Positions 1 through 8,245 of a stretch of 35,789 nt of DNA are shown in pieces. A model generated the notes under the pieces. It had not been told where the DNA came from, did no database searches, and saw only the letters and a list, made by a program, of their open reading frames with translations. The position numbers and the translations under genes are program-made. This DNA is from JAISST01 sp050434145 (GTDB lineage: Bacteria > Fusobacteriota > Fusobacteriia > Fusobacteriales > Fusobacteriaceae). Where the stretch lies: assembly GCF_050434145.1 (NCBI RefSeq), contig NZ_JBNPVX010000030.1, positions 1 to 35,789 on the forward strand, read 5' to 3'. Each line of letters starts with the position of its first letter. Position 1 is the stretch's first letter.

Positions 1-60
1 AATGGCTAATAATAACTCCTCTTTTTCATCTTTTCCCAAAAGTTTTTCTAAAAAGTTCAT
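1..60 (-). CDS. N-terminus of an unidentified protein, running off the left edge
   Basis: An ATG at 58-60 on the minus strand opens a frame that stays open to the window edge, giving 20 residues starting MNFLEKLLGKDEKEELL. It lies 43 bp after the stop of the permease remnant, in the same direction, so it may be the last visible member of the tricarboxylate operon. No good ribosome binding site is seen upstream. The charged, amphipathic start does not identify a family, and the frame could also be chance. Confidence 0.35.
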   Translation of the reverse strand, partial: MNFLEKLLGKDEKEELLLAI

Positions 61-103
61 ATCAACAATTTATTTGGGAGTTTTTAGAATGGGTAATTTA
101 GAT

Positions 104-369
104 TTAACAAAATAATTTATATCCACCAACTAACGCTACAGTTGTTGATACTACCACACCTGCTACAGCTACTACAAATAATTGTACAAACATTTTATTC
201 TCAGGATATAATTCTTTATACTCATCTTCTTGTGATACTGCTACCATTATCAGTGAACCAGCTGTAGATCTAGGGCTATATCCAGCTATTGTTCCGCCTA
301 CTACTACTGCTACCAACTCAATGGCACTGGCTCCACCTAAACTACCTGCTATTGTAGAAGCTGTACTCT
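104..369 (-). pseudogene. 3' remnant of a permease gene (SLC13/dicarboxylate-carrier-like C-terminus)
   Basis: The frame ending at 104 encodes about 88 residues. They contain glycine-rich membrane helices and a SPRSTAGSLIMVAV-type motif like the final membrane hairpin of ion-transporter/SLC13-like carriers, then a last helix ending GGYKLFC. Open reading continues upstream of the first usable start (TTG at 314-316) as AGSLGGASAIE and then runs into sequence that codes for the lactonase in another frame. So only the C-terminal fifth or so of a roughly 430-residue permease is present. Its position suggests the lost gene was the organic-acid importer of the operon. The family call rests on a short segment and is tentative. 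Confidence 0.5.
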
Positions 370-852
370 CCCTTGTGCTGGTGCAAAGATATATTCTTTA
401 TTTTGATCCCAAATACACTGATGTACGAAAGATATACTACCTTCTGTTTTCCCTTCATAACTAACTTTATCTACTATATTTCCTAAAGACCCGTCTGAAT
501 TTCTTTCTATTGTTTGTAGCGCTCCACCTTGCAATGTTGCCACTACCAGATATTTGTTACTTTTATCACTAGTTATGAAAACTGGATTTTTTCCACCTAT
601 ATCTATAGTATTTATTTTTTCCAATATCCCATCTGCTAATATTTTGTAACTACTGATTTTGGTTATATCACCATGAACTGTATAAAGATACTCTTTATTG
701 TTATCAAAACATTGATAAGATGGATTTTCTTCTACTAAACATTGTATTTCTTTCCATATTCCACTCATATTATCTATTTTATATGTTTTAAGCCCTTTTC
801 CTCTTGCATTTCTTTCTCTTGTAGTTCTGCATCCTACATATGCATAAGTCAT
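349..852 (-). pseudogene. truncated beta-propeller lactonase (PF10282-like), N-terminal half
   Basis: The start at 852 follows a GGAGGT site with 7-nt spacing. The product begins MTYAYVGCRTTRERNARG and has propeller blades typical of the 6-phosphogluconolactonase/carboxymuconate-cyclase-like lactonase family (YLYTVHGD, NPVFITSD, LVVATLQGG, HQCIWDQNKEYIFAPAQGR). Family members are about 340 residues; here recognisable sequence stops near residue 162 and the frame closes after VQLLQ. In a neighbouring frame the DNA continues as the C-terminus of a permease. The gene is therefore truncated at a junction near 365-375 and probably inactive. In the intact operon it may have opened a lactone of a tricarboxylic acid, which is inference from context. 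Confidence 0.75.
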
Positions 853-926
853 GTTTTACCTCCATTTTATTATAAATCGCTTTAGTTTTTTCATGTTATC
901 TATTTTAAAGCCATAATTTTAATGAG

Positions 927-960
927 TAGGCTATGTTATCAGGTAAGAGTGCATAGCCTA
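927..960 (-). other. stem-loop between the aconitase and lactonase genes
   Basis: TAGGCTATG (927-935) and CATAGCCTA (952-960) form a perfect 9-bp stem around a 16-nt loop. GAG and CTC just outside can extend it past a bulge. No T-run follows on either strand, so it is not a standard intrinsic terminator. It may be a processing or stability element separating the enzyme genes from the distal genes. Confidence 0.5.
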
Positions 961-1011
961 ACTCTAAAGAATGGAATGGAACCTTAATTTTTTATCTCAA
1001 AATGTGATAGA

Positions 1012-2946
1012 TTATTTTAATTGTGATTTTATATATGCTAGTTGTCCTCCACATAATAATATTTCTAATTCTGCATCTGATATATCTAATATTGCATAAA
1101 ATTCTTTCCCTTTCGTTTTATTATTTATCTTAACTTTTTTATTTTTAATTGATTCTGCAAAATCTTTTATTTCTATATCATCAGATAATTCTATCCACTC
1201 ATAGTCTGCTGGATTTTCAAATAACATTGGAATAACTCCATGATTTATCAAGTTGTTTTTATGGATTCTTGCCATACTTTTTGCTATTATTGCCTTTACT
1301 CCCAAGAACATTGGTGTAATAGCAGCATGCTCTCTACTTGAACCTTGTCCATAATTTTCTCCACCTATAATAATACTTGTCTTCATTTCTTTTGCTCTTG
1401 ATACAAAATTTTTATCATATCTGGAATAAGCATATTCTGCAATTAATGGTATATTCGACCTCATTGATGAGAATTCTGCTCCAGCAGGGGTTATATCATC
1501 TGTAGATATGTTATCTCCTGCTTTTAAACTTACTTTCGCTATCAATAATTCTTGTGGCGGTGTATTTATTGGCAATGGCTTTATGTTAGGTCCTCTTATT
1601 ATTTCTATTTCACTTGCATTTTCCAATGGCTTAATCATCATATTATCATTAATATGATAAGTTAATGGTTCTTTCACTAAAGATAATGGTGTCAAATCGT
1701 CCATTACTTCTTTTGGCTCTGCTATATAGCCTTTTATTGCAGTAGCTGCTGCCACTTCTGGACTTACTAGATATAAATCTGCATCTGCTGTTCCACCCCT
1801 TCCCGGAAAGTTACGATTGGAAGTACGTACTGACACTCCATTGGTAGGTGGAGCTTGCCCGATTCCACAGCATGCACCACAAGCTATTTCAGTGATTCTT
1901 GCTCCTGCTTCTATTAAATCCGATATTATTCCTTCGTCCATCAATTGTCTAAAGTTTTGTCTTGTACTTGGAGATATTGTTAAGCTAATATCTTCATGTA
2001 CCGTCTTTCCTTTCAAAATAAGAGCTGCTTTTTTTATATCTGCATAAGATGCATTAGTACAGCTTCCTATATATACTTGTTGTACTTTTCTTTTTTCTAC
2101 TTCAGATACTTTTTTCACTTGATCAGGTTGACTTGGGCAAGCAATCAAAGGTTCTAATGATGATAAGTCAATCGTTATTTCTTCATCATATTGACTATTT
2201 TCATCTGGTAACATTTCTACATAATCTGCTTCACGTCCTTGTGATTTGTAAAATTCTTTTACTATTTCGTCAGCAGGAAATATAGAAGATGTTGCTCCCA
2301 TTTCAGCTCCCATATTAGTAATAGTCGCACGTTCTGGTACTTCCAATGTCTTTATACCAGGTCCTACATATTCAAATATTTTTCCTAGCCCACCTTTCAC
2401 AGTATATATTCTTAGCATTTCTAAAACTACATCCTTTGCAGCCACACCTGGATTCAATTTCCCTATCAAATTTACTTTTACTATTGATGGCATACGAAAT
2501 CTCATTGGTAATCCTGCCATTGCACGTGCAACATCCATTCCTCCTGCGCCAAAGCTTAACATCCCTATTGCACCTGCTGTAGTAGTATGGCTATCTGATC
2601 CCATTATAGTTTTACCTGGTATTCCTAATCTAGCATAATGAACAGAATGGCATATTCCATTTCCTGGTCTTGATAAATATAAACCATATTTTTTAGCAAT
2701 TGATTGCAAATAGATATGATCATCTGGAGTTTTATTGTCTACATACAACAAATTATGATCCAGATAACTTACACTACACTCTGTACGTACTTTAGGTATA
2801 TCTAATGCCTCAAATGCAAGATATGCCATCACTGCAGTAATATCATGAGTTAATGTGTGATCCATGATTAGATTTATTTCTTCTCCTACTATCATGTCTG
2901 AAGGTTCAGCTAGATGACTTTTGATAATTTTTTTTGATAAATTCAT
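1012..2946 (-). CDS. aconitate hydratase, short Aquifex-type
   Basis: Interconverts citrate and isocitrate through cis-aconitate with a [4Fe-4S] cluster in the cytoplasm. The 644 residues match the short aconitase family (Aquifex type), shorter than the roughly 890 of AcnA. GSDSHTTT at 116-123 is the substrate/active-site loop. GSCTN with C296 and ACGACCG with C356 and C359 are the three cluster ligands. NISTDDITPAG opens the swivelling C-terminal domain, and GQGSSREHAA carries the catalytic serine and arginine. It is the third gene of a minus-strand operon, 115 bp after the YbhJ-like gene. With the dehydrogenase it can run citrate to 2-oxoglutarate. Related hydratases (LeuC, homoaconitase) share these motifs, so the exact substrate is inferred. 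Confidence 0.85.
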   Translation of the reverse strand: MNLSKKIIKSHLAEPSDMIVGEEINLIMDHTLTHDITAVMAYLAFEALDIPKVRTECSVSYLDHNLLYVDNKTPDDHIYLQSIAKKYGLYLSRPGNGICHSVHYARLGIPGKTIMGSDSHTTTAGAIGMLSFGAGGMDVARAMAGLPMRFRMPSIVKVNLIGKLNPGVAAKDVVLEMLRIYTVKGGLGKIFEYVGPGIKTLEVPERATITNMGAEMGATSSIFPADEIVKEFYKSQGREADYVEMLPDENSQYDEEITIDLSSLEPLIACPSQPDQVKKVSEVEKRKVQQVYIGSCTNASYADIKKAALILKGKTVHEDISLTISPSTRQNFRQLMDEGIISDLIEAGARITEIACGACCGIGQAPPTNGVSVRTSNRNFPGRGGTADADLYLVSPEVAAATAIKGYIAEPKEVMDDLTPLSLVKEPLTYHINDNMMIKPLENASEIEIIRGPNIKPLPINTPPQELLIAKVSLKAGDNISTDDITPAGAEFSSMRSNIPLIAEYAYSRYDKNFVSRAKEMKTSIIIGGENYGQGSSREHAAITPMFLGVKAIIAKSMARIHKNNLINHGVIPMLFENPADYEWIELSDDIEIKDFAESIKNKKVKINNKTKGKEFYAILDISDAELEILLCGGQLAYIKSQLK

Positions 2947-3061
2947 TTTTCCCTCCTGTATTTTAAAGTTGTTGAATTCTATAGATTTAATAATATCTGC
3001 AAATATTTATAAAAAACAAGTAATAAATTTCACATTTTGTAAATATATATTTTATATTCTT

Positions 3062-5308
3062 TTATTTTTTATCAACAAGTTTATTTTTGTTATGATTTAT
3101 TAAAGAACCTTTCTTTAGTATTGATTGCTCTTCGACATTCAAATATCCTATATTTCCTGTAATAATTCTATTAGGGTCATTTAATATTTTTATCTGAAAA
3201 TCTTTTTCTGAAGATTCTATTATATTATCCACATAAGAAATAAGTAAAATATCCCTTTCTTTTATATTTTGCCATTCTGACGATACTATAGGAAGTATTC
3301 CCCAATTAATTAGGTTAGAGCGATACCTTTTAGTAGCAAATTCTTCTGAAATATTAGCCATTATACCTAATATTTTTTGACTACTAGCTGCTTGTTCACG
3401 TGATGACCCATCTCCTATTTTATGGCTCACTATTACTCCACCCACTAGAATATCGTCCAATGTACAATTCAACTCTTTACATACATTTTTTATATTAAAT
3501 TTTAGCTCTTCGTCTTTAATATTTTGATTTATATTAATCTCAGATACTTCTTCTAGCAAGTCTTTCGCTCTTGATAGAAACTTTTTATCTTTATTTACCA
3601 TCGTAAATTCTGCTAATTTTGTTGGATTGGAACGATATGCTACAGCTCCACCAGATGGCGATAAATCATCAGTAGTTATAGAATTATTGTATAATCCCAC
3701 TATTTTCAAGATTAAATGCTTTTTGAAAGGTGGAATATTTGGCCACTCTTCTATGTTGGGACCTTTTCGTACCACAATATCTCCATCAGCACTTTTATAG
3801 CTATTAAAGACTTGATTTTCATAGATATTATGATTATCTATATATGAATATGTTTTATATTCTATATCCAAATCAGTTGCTGGTGTTATAATTCCTTGAT
3901 TTTTTATTGTAGCTGCTATGGAACGTGCATCCATTAACATAGTAGCTGCCATTTGGTCATCATTTGGTTTTGCACCTTCACGATTAGGATAATTTCTGGT
4001 CACATGACGAATACTAAGTTGATTATTGGCAGGTACGTCTGTAACTCCAAAACATGGCCCACAGATACAAGGTCTTATAGTTGCTCCAGCACATATTAGT
4101 TCATTTAATATTCCATGTGCTGACAGCTGTGCAAGTATTGCATTACTTGCAGGATTAATTCCCAATGAAGGTGCATCCCCATAAACTTTACTTCCTTTCA
4201 ATATATCTGCCATAGCAGCAATATTTTCAAATAATCCACCACTACAACCAGACACCAATCCTTGATCTATTCTCACACCCTTATTAGTGATTTTATTCAT
4301 GACTATAAAAGGATTTTTTTTGTTGCTTTTTATTTCATTTCCAATTTCCTCTATCTCTTTCATATACTTCTTAGGGTTATTATTGAATTCTTTGATGGTA
4401 ATTACATTACTTGGGTGATATGGCAATGCAATCATAGACTCTATCTGAGATAAGTCAATTTCTATTAATCCATCATAATACGTATCTCCCATTGGTGTAA
4501 AATATTGAAAATCAACTTCTCTACCATAGGATTTCATATATTCTTTGACTTTATCATCAGTCACCCATATGCTACTTAATGCCCCACTTTCTGTTGTCAT
4601 TACATCTATTCCCATACGAAATTCTACACTTAAATCTTTAATTCCATCTCCTACAAATTCTAAAATTTTATTTTTAGTAAAATTATTTTTAAAAGTTGCT
4701 TTTATTAATGCCAATGCCACATCTTGAGGACCAATTCCTTTATTTATTTTTCCTGTTAATTTTACTGCAATTATCTGAGGTAATGCAAAATCGTAAGTTT
4801 GTGATAACAATTGCTTTACTAATTCTCCACCACCTTCACCTATTGCCAATGTTCCCAATGGTCCATACCTTGTGTGACTATCAGAGCCTAAAACCATTTT
4901 TTTGGTTCCTGCTATCATTTCTCGCATGAACTGATGTATTACTGCTTTATATGGTGGAATATAAAGCCCCCCATACTTTTTTACACAATCCAATCCAAAT
5001 ATATGGTCATCCTCATTGATTGTCCCTCCAGTCGCACAGAGTGTGTTGTGGCAATTGGACAATATATATGGCACTGGAAACTCTTTAATACCACTAGCTA
5101 TTGCAGTTTGTAAAATACTTACATAATTATTATCTGGTGATACTAGTGCATCAAATTTCAATTTTAAATTTTTCATATTATCATTTTTATTGTGTTTATG
5201 TAATATTTCATATGTCATTGCATTTTTTATAAAGGAAAAATCTATTTCTCTATTTAATAAAGTTCCATCTTTTGATAACATAACACCTGTATCTTTCAAT
5301 GTAACCAT
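3062..5308 (-). CDS. aconitase-family hydratase, YbhJ-like
   Basis: A 748-residue aconitase-superfamily protein, resembling the uncharacterised E. coli hydratase YbhJ in length and layout. Every catalytic element is visible: GSDSHT at 141-146, a first cluster cysteine in SGCSGGLFENI, the pair in CICGPCFG, TTDDLSPSGG in the swivel domain and GDGSSREQAA near the C-terminus. Against true aconitase it has diverged around the motifs (SGCSGG in place of GSCTN), so a different hydroxy-tricarboxylate is plausible. It lies 7 bp downstream of the dehydrogenase gene and is surely co-transcribed. Two aconitase-type enzymes in one operon suggest either two substrates or two steps. Function beyond '(de)hydratase' is not known. 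Confidence 0.75.
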   Translation of the reverse strand: MVTLKDTGVMLSKDGTLLNREIDFSFIKNAMTYEILHKHNKNDNMKNLKLKFDALVSPDNNYVSILQTAIASGIKEFPVPYILSNCHNTLCATGGTINEDDHIFGLDCVKKYGGLYIPPYKAVIHQFMREMIAGTKKMVLGSDSHTRYGPLGTLAIGEGGGELVKQLLSQTYDFALPQIIAVKLTGKINKGIGPQDVALALIKATFKNNFTKNKILEFVGDGIKDLSVEFRMGIDVMTTESGALSSIWVTDDKVKEYMKSYGREVDFQYFTPMGDTYYDGLIEIDLSQIESMIALPYHPSNVITIKEFNNNPKKYMKEIEEIGNEIKSNKKNPFIVMNKITNKGVRIDQGLVSGCSGGLFENIAAMADILKGSKVYGDAPSLGINPASNAILAQLSAHGILNELICAGATIRPCICGPCFGVTDVPANNQLSIRHVTRNYPNREGAKPNDDQMAATMLMDARSIAATIKNQGIITPATDLDIEYKTYSYIDNHNIYENQVFNSYKSADGDIVVRKGPNIEEWPNIPPFKKHLILKIVGLYNNSITTDDLSPSGGAVAYRSNPTKLAEFTMVNKDKKFLSRAKDLLEEVSEININQNIKDEELKFNIKNVCKELNCTLDDILVGGVIVSHKIGDGSSREQAASSQKILGIMANISEEFATKRYRSNLINWGILPIVSSEWQNIKERDILLISYVDNIIESSEKDFQIKILNDPNRIITGNIGYLNVEEQSILKKGSLINHNKNKLVDKK

Positions 5309-5315
5309 TATTCAC

Positions 5316-6476
5316 CTACTTTATATTTTCTATTGTTTCTAACAAATAATCTGTGAATTCTTTCGCAGAAGCGTCTTTCATAAATGTTGTTACTACCTTT
5401 TTTCTTTCTGTAATAGTACAAATGTCAAGTGCTTTATCCAAAATATCTTTTCTATCTTTATAACCAATATGTGCTAACATCATTCCCACTGCTCTTATAA
5501 GACTACACGGATCAGCATATTCACCACGCCCATTATTCATCAAAAATGGTGCAGTACCATGTATAGCTTCAAACATCGCATATTTATTCCCAATGTTAGA
5601 AGAAGAGGCTGTTCCCAATCCACCTTGATGTTCTGCGGCTACATCAGTTACTATATCTCCATATAAATTAGGTAATACTATTACTTCTATTCCTTCTCTA
5701 AATTCATCATCTAACATCTTGGCGCACATTGCGTCTACAAGTCTTTCTTGTATAGAAATCTCTGGATACTCTTCGCCAACTTTTCGTACTGATTTAATAA
5801 AATTTCCATCTACCAATTTTATTATATTCCCTTTAGTAACTATAGTTACATTTTTCTTTCCATTTTTTCTAGCAAATTCAAATGCTGCTCTTGCAATTCT
5901 TTCTCCCCCTTCTTTTGTTAATACCTTAAAATCTATTGCTAAATCTTCATTTACCTGTATCCCTTTGTTCCCCAGAATATACTCACCTTCAATATTTTCT
6001 CTAAAGAAAGTCCAATCTATATTTTTTTCAACTATTTTAATAGGCCTTACTGCAGCAAAAAGGTCTAGTCCTCTTCGTAATAAACTATTAGCACTGATTA
6101 GATTAGGAAGTCCCTCTCCTGCTCTAGGTGTTACCATCGGACCTTTCAATATTACATTACATTTCTTTATTTCTTCCATTACATCAGTAGGCAAGCTTTC
6201 CATTTTAGCCACACGATTTTCTATGGTCATTCCTGAAATCTCATGCAAAACGACTTTTTTAGATTCAATTTCATTTTTTAGCAAATGGTTTAATACTCTA
6301 ATTGCTTCTTTTGTTATAATAGGACCTATTCCATCCCCCGGAAGAATTCCTATTTTTATACTATCTAGTCTCGAAAAATCTGTAATGTCATTATTTGTTT
6401 TCATTTTTTCAATTCTTTCAAATTCCCCTCTGATTAATTCTCCGAATGTTTCTTGTGCCTTCTTAATATCATCCAT
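5316..6476 (-). CDS. isocitrate/isopropylmalate dehydrogenase family enzyme (probable isocitrate dehydrogenase)
   Basis: Oxidative decarboxylation of a 2-hydroxyacid, most likely isocitrate to 2-oxoglutarate. The 386 residues show the family order: GILPGDGIGP, the substrate loop with SANSLLRRGLDLFAAVRPI, FRENIEGEY, an NLYGDIVTDVAAEHQGGLG metal/substrate segment and EAIHGTAP near the coenzyme site. An N-terminal extension of about 40 residues precedes the first beta strand. In E. coli NADP-enzymes HGTAP is followed by Lys-Tyr, and in NAD-enzymes often by Asp-Ile; here it is Phe-Leu and the next loop (MNNGRGEYADP) is longer, so cofactor use is unclear. It is first in the operon, opposite the LysR gene. 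Homoisocitrate or isopropylmalate cannot be excluded. Confidence 0.8.
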   Translation of the reverse strand: MDDIKKAQETFGELIRGEFERIEKMKTNNDITDFSRLDSIKIGILPGDGIGPIITKEAIRVLNHLLKNEIESKKVVLHEISGMTIENRVAKMESLPTDVMEEIKKCNVILKGPMVTPRAGEGLPNLISANSLLRRGLDLFAAVRPIKIVEKNIDWTFFRENIEGEYILGNKGIQVNEDLAIDFKVLTKEGGERIARAAFEFARKNGKKNVTIVTKGNIIKLVDGNFIKSVRKVGEEYPEISIQERLVDAMCAKMLDDEFREGIEVIVLPNLYGDIVTDVAAEHQGGLGTASSSNIGNKYAMFEAIHGTAPFLMNNGRGEYADPCSLIRAVGMMLAHIGYKDRKDILDKALDICTITERKKVVTTFMKDASAKEFTDYLLETIENIK

Positions 6477-6543
6477 AAATCATCTCTCCTTAACATAATA
6501 TATTTATATCTATAATTATTTTTCACTCTAAAAAAGTCTGTTC

Positions 6544-6570
6544 AGTATATATATTGTTTTTTTTGTTCAA
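6544..6570 (-). promoter_or_regulatory. candidate promoter of the tricarboxylate operon
   Basis: On the minus strand TTGAAC (6565-6570) and TATACT (6544-6549) are separated by 15 bp, or by 17 bp if TACTGA is read as the -10. It lies about 70 bp upstream of the dehydrogenase start and beside the divergent LysR palindrome. The short spacing would fit a promoter that needs an activator. Confidence 0.35.
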
Positions 6571-6590
6571 ATATAGTATACTATTACAAA

Positions 6591-6625
6591 ACCTATATTT
6601 CAAATATAAAAAATGCAATATAGGT
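6591..6625. promoter_or_regulatory. 9-bp inverted repeat, candidate LysR operator
   Basis: ACCTATATT (6591-6599) and AATATAGGT (6617-6625) are exact inverted repeats with a 17-bp spacer, in the divergent space between the LysR gene and the operon. This placement is typical of LysR regulators that autoregulate and activate the opposite transcript. An upstream in-frame ATG at 6613 falls inside the palindrome, which argues against it as the LysR start. Confidence 0.55.
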
Positions 6626-6660
6626 CATTACAATTTTGTTATAATGAAAAGGAGTATACT

Positions 6661-7584
6661 ATGACTATCAAGGATTTTCTGTATATAAAAACAATTATGG
6701 ACGAAAAAAGTGTTTCTAAAGCTTCCAAAAAACTTTTTGTAGCTCAACCAGCATTAAGTCGCATTATTAAACGAATTGAAGATTTTTATGAAATAAAATT
6801 ATTTAATAGAATTGGAAATAAAATTTTACCTACAGAAGCTGGAATAGAATATTACAAAATGGCTACGCAAATTATTAATATTACAGATAACTTTAGAATA
6901 GGAATTAGTGACCTCAATCACTTACATACTGGAAAAATTAGGATTGGTACTACCAATTTTATTGGAGCTGCTATTTTATCCAAAATATTACCTGTCTTTT
7001 ATAATGAATATCCAAATGTGGAAATATCTGTAAGAGAGACAAATTCAGGAGAATTGGAAAATGAATTGTTGATTGGAGAATTAGACATGATATTAATGCC
7101 TGCTTTGGATGACTATATTAATGAAAAAATAAATTATGACATTGTATCTAAAGATGATTTTTTAGTACTTACAGCCAAAACTAATCCTATAAATAAGTTT
7201 GCTCAAAAAATTCCAAACAAAAAATATCCAGAACTAGATTTAAAATTATTAGCCAATGAGCATTTTATAATGGTTCATAAAGTACAAAGAACAAGACAAG
7301 TAACTGATGTAATTTTAAAAAAAGCTAATATTACTAATCCCAAAATTTTATATACTTTAAAAAATTTTTCTACAATACAATCTATTATTGCCAATGGGAT
7401 AGGAGTCGCTCTCATGCCAAAGAGATATCTGAATAACGGTGTTGACAGTGAATTGTTATCTTGTTTTTCAATAAATGAGTCATATAATGCATATTGGAAT
7501 TTATCCATCGCTACCAACAAAAGCATGATTTTATCACTAGCTACTAGAACTTTTATAGAAATGCTGAAAGAATATATCAATTAA
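6661..7584 (+). CDS. LysR-family transcriptional regulator
   Basis: A 307-residue LysR regulator that probably controls the divergent aconitase/dehydrogenase operon in response to a tricarboxylate. The N-terminal winged helix-turn-helix lies at about residues 1-60 (SVSKASKKLFVAQPALSRII, then EDFYEIKLFNR). A two-lobed periplasmic-binding-protein-like effector domain runs from about 90 to the end (GKIRIGTTNFIGAAILSKIL). The start at 6661 is chosen because AAAGGAG lies 7-8 nt upstream and the protein begins at the usual LysR position. An in-frame ATG 48 bp earlier has no ribosome binding site and sits in the palindrome. The co-inducer is unknown. Confidence 0.85.
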   Translation: MTIKDFLYIKTIMDEKSVSKASKKLFVAQPALSRIIKRIEDFYEIKLFNRIGNKILPTEAGIEYYKMATQIINITDNFRIGISDLNHLHTGKIRIGTTNFIGAAILSKILPVFYNEYPNVEISVRETNSGELENELLIGELDMILMPALDDYINEKINYDIVSKDDFLVLTAKTNPINKFAQKIPNKKYPELDLKLLANEHFIMVHKVQRTRQVTDVILKKANITNPKILYTLKNFSTIQSIIANGIGVALMPKRYLNNGVDSELLSCFSINESYNAYWNLSIATNKSMILSLATRTFIEMLKEYIN

Positions 7585-7650
7585 CAAGTATTAAAAAATT
7601 GGTATTAATAGACTAATAGTAATAAAAGTAATGTTTTTTTTGACCAAATA

Positions 7651-7702
7651 AAAAAAGCTAATTTTCCAGATAATACTGTTATCATGTGAAGTTAGCTTTT
7701 TT
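7651..7702. terminator. bidirectional intrinsic terminator between convergent genes
   Basis: AAAAAAGCTAA (7651-7661) pairs with TTAGCTTTTTT (7692-7702), extended by a few more pairs with G-T wobbles. The A-run and T-run at the two ends allow termination of the LysR transcript (+) and of the membrane-protein transcript (-). Confidence 0.75.
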
Positions 7703-7735
7703 ATACAATTTATAATTTAAATTAAACATTCTCTA

Positions 7736-8230
7736 TTATTCATTTTTTTTATCAGGAATAAATACAGAAGAATTTAATGCTAATATCAAAAAGAAAATTA
7801 CTGGAAAAAACATTAATCCCATGGCAAATATAACCCCATATCCAAAATTTCTAGCAACTGAATAGCTTATTCTCATATAAAAAACGAGAAATAACATAAA
7901 AGATAAAATCAATCCTGTATATATTACTAACACTGTACTATATCCGTCATTACCATATTTTTGAAAAATATTAGGTGTATATGTTCCCAATTTACAAAAA
8001 ATAGCTAATAAAATACAAGGTATTAAAAAGCATATAAAAGATTTTTTTGATATTTTAGTTATATAAAGATATATATTATATATAGGTATTATTGACTTCC
8101 ATCCAGATAATCCTGCCTTTTCAAATATTTTCCATATAGAAAATAACATTACTGCTACTCCTGTCACTATAAGAATTCCTGCTACAATTATAAAACCAAT
8201 AAAAATCCCACTTATAATTTCATAATTCAT
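7736..8230 (-). CDS. small polytopic membrane protein, DUF5684-like
   Basis: 164 residues with about four membrane helices. Between helices 1 and 2 lies the motif WKIFEKAGLSGWKSIIPIYN, characteristic of the DUF5684-type membrane proteins found beside signal peptidases and other envelope genes. Function is not known. It lies 15 bp downstream of the secreted MORN-like gene and is probably its operon partner. The start is supported by AAAGGAG upstream of ATG 8230. Confidence 0.65.
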   Translation of the reverse strand: MNYEIISGIFIGFIIVAGILIVTGVAVMLFSIWKIFEKAGLSGWKSIIPIYNIYLYITKISKKSFICFLIPCILLAIFCKLGTYTPNIFQKYGNDGYSTVLVIYTGLILSFMLFLVFYMRISYSVARNFGYGVIFAMGLMFFPVIFFLILALNSSVFIPDKKNE

Positions 8231-8245
8231 AGTCCTAACTCCTTT

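Noticed and set aside
5719..6498. 259-residue open frame on the plus strand
   Set aside because: It is fully antisense to the dehydrogenase gene, shows no family motifs and has serine/phenylalanine-rich composition typical of antisense frames.
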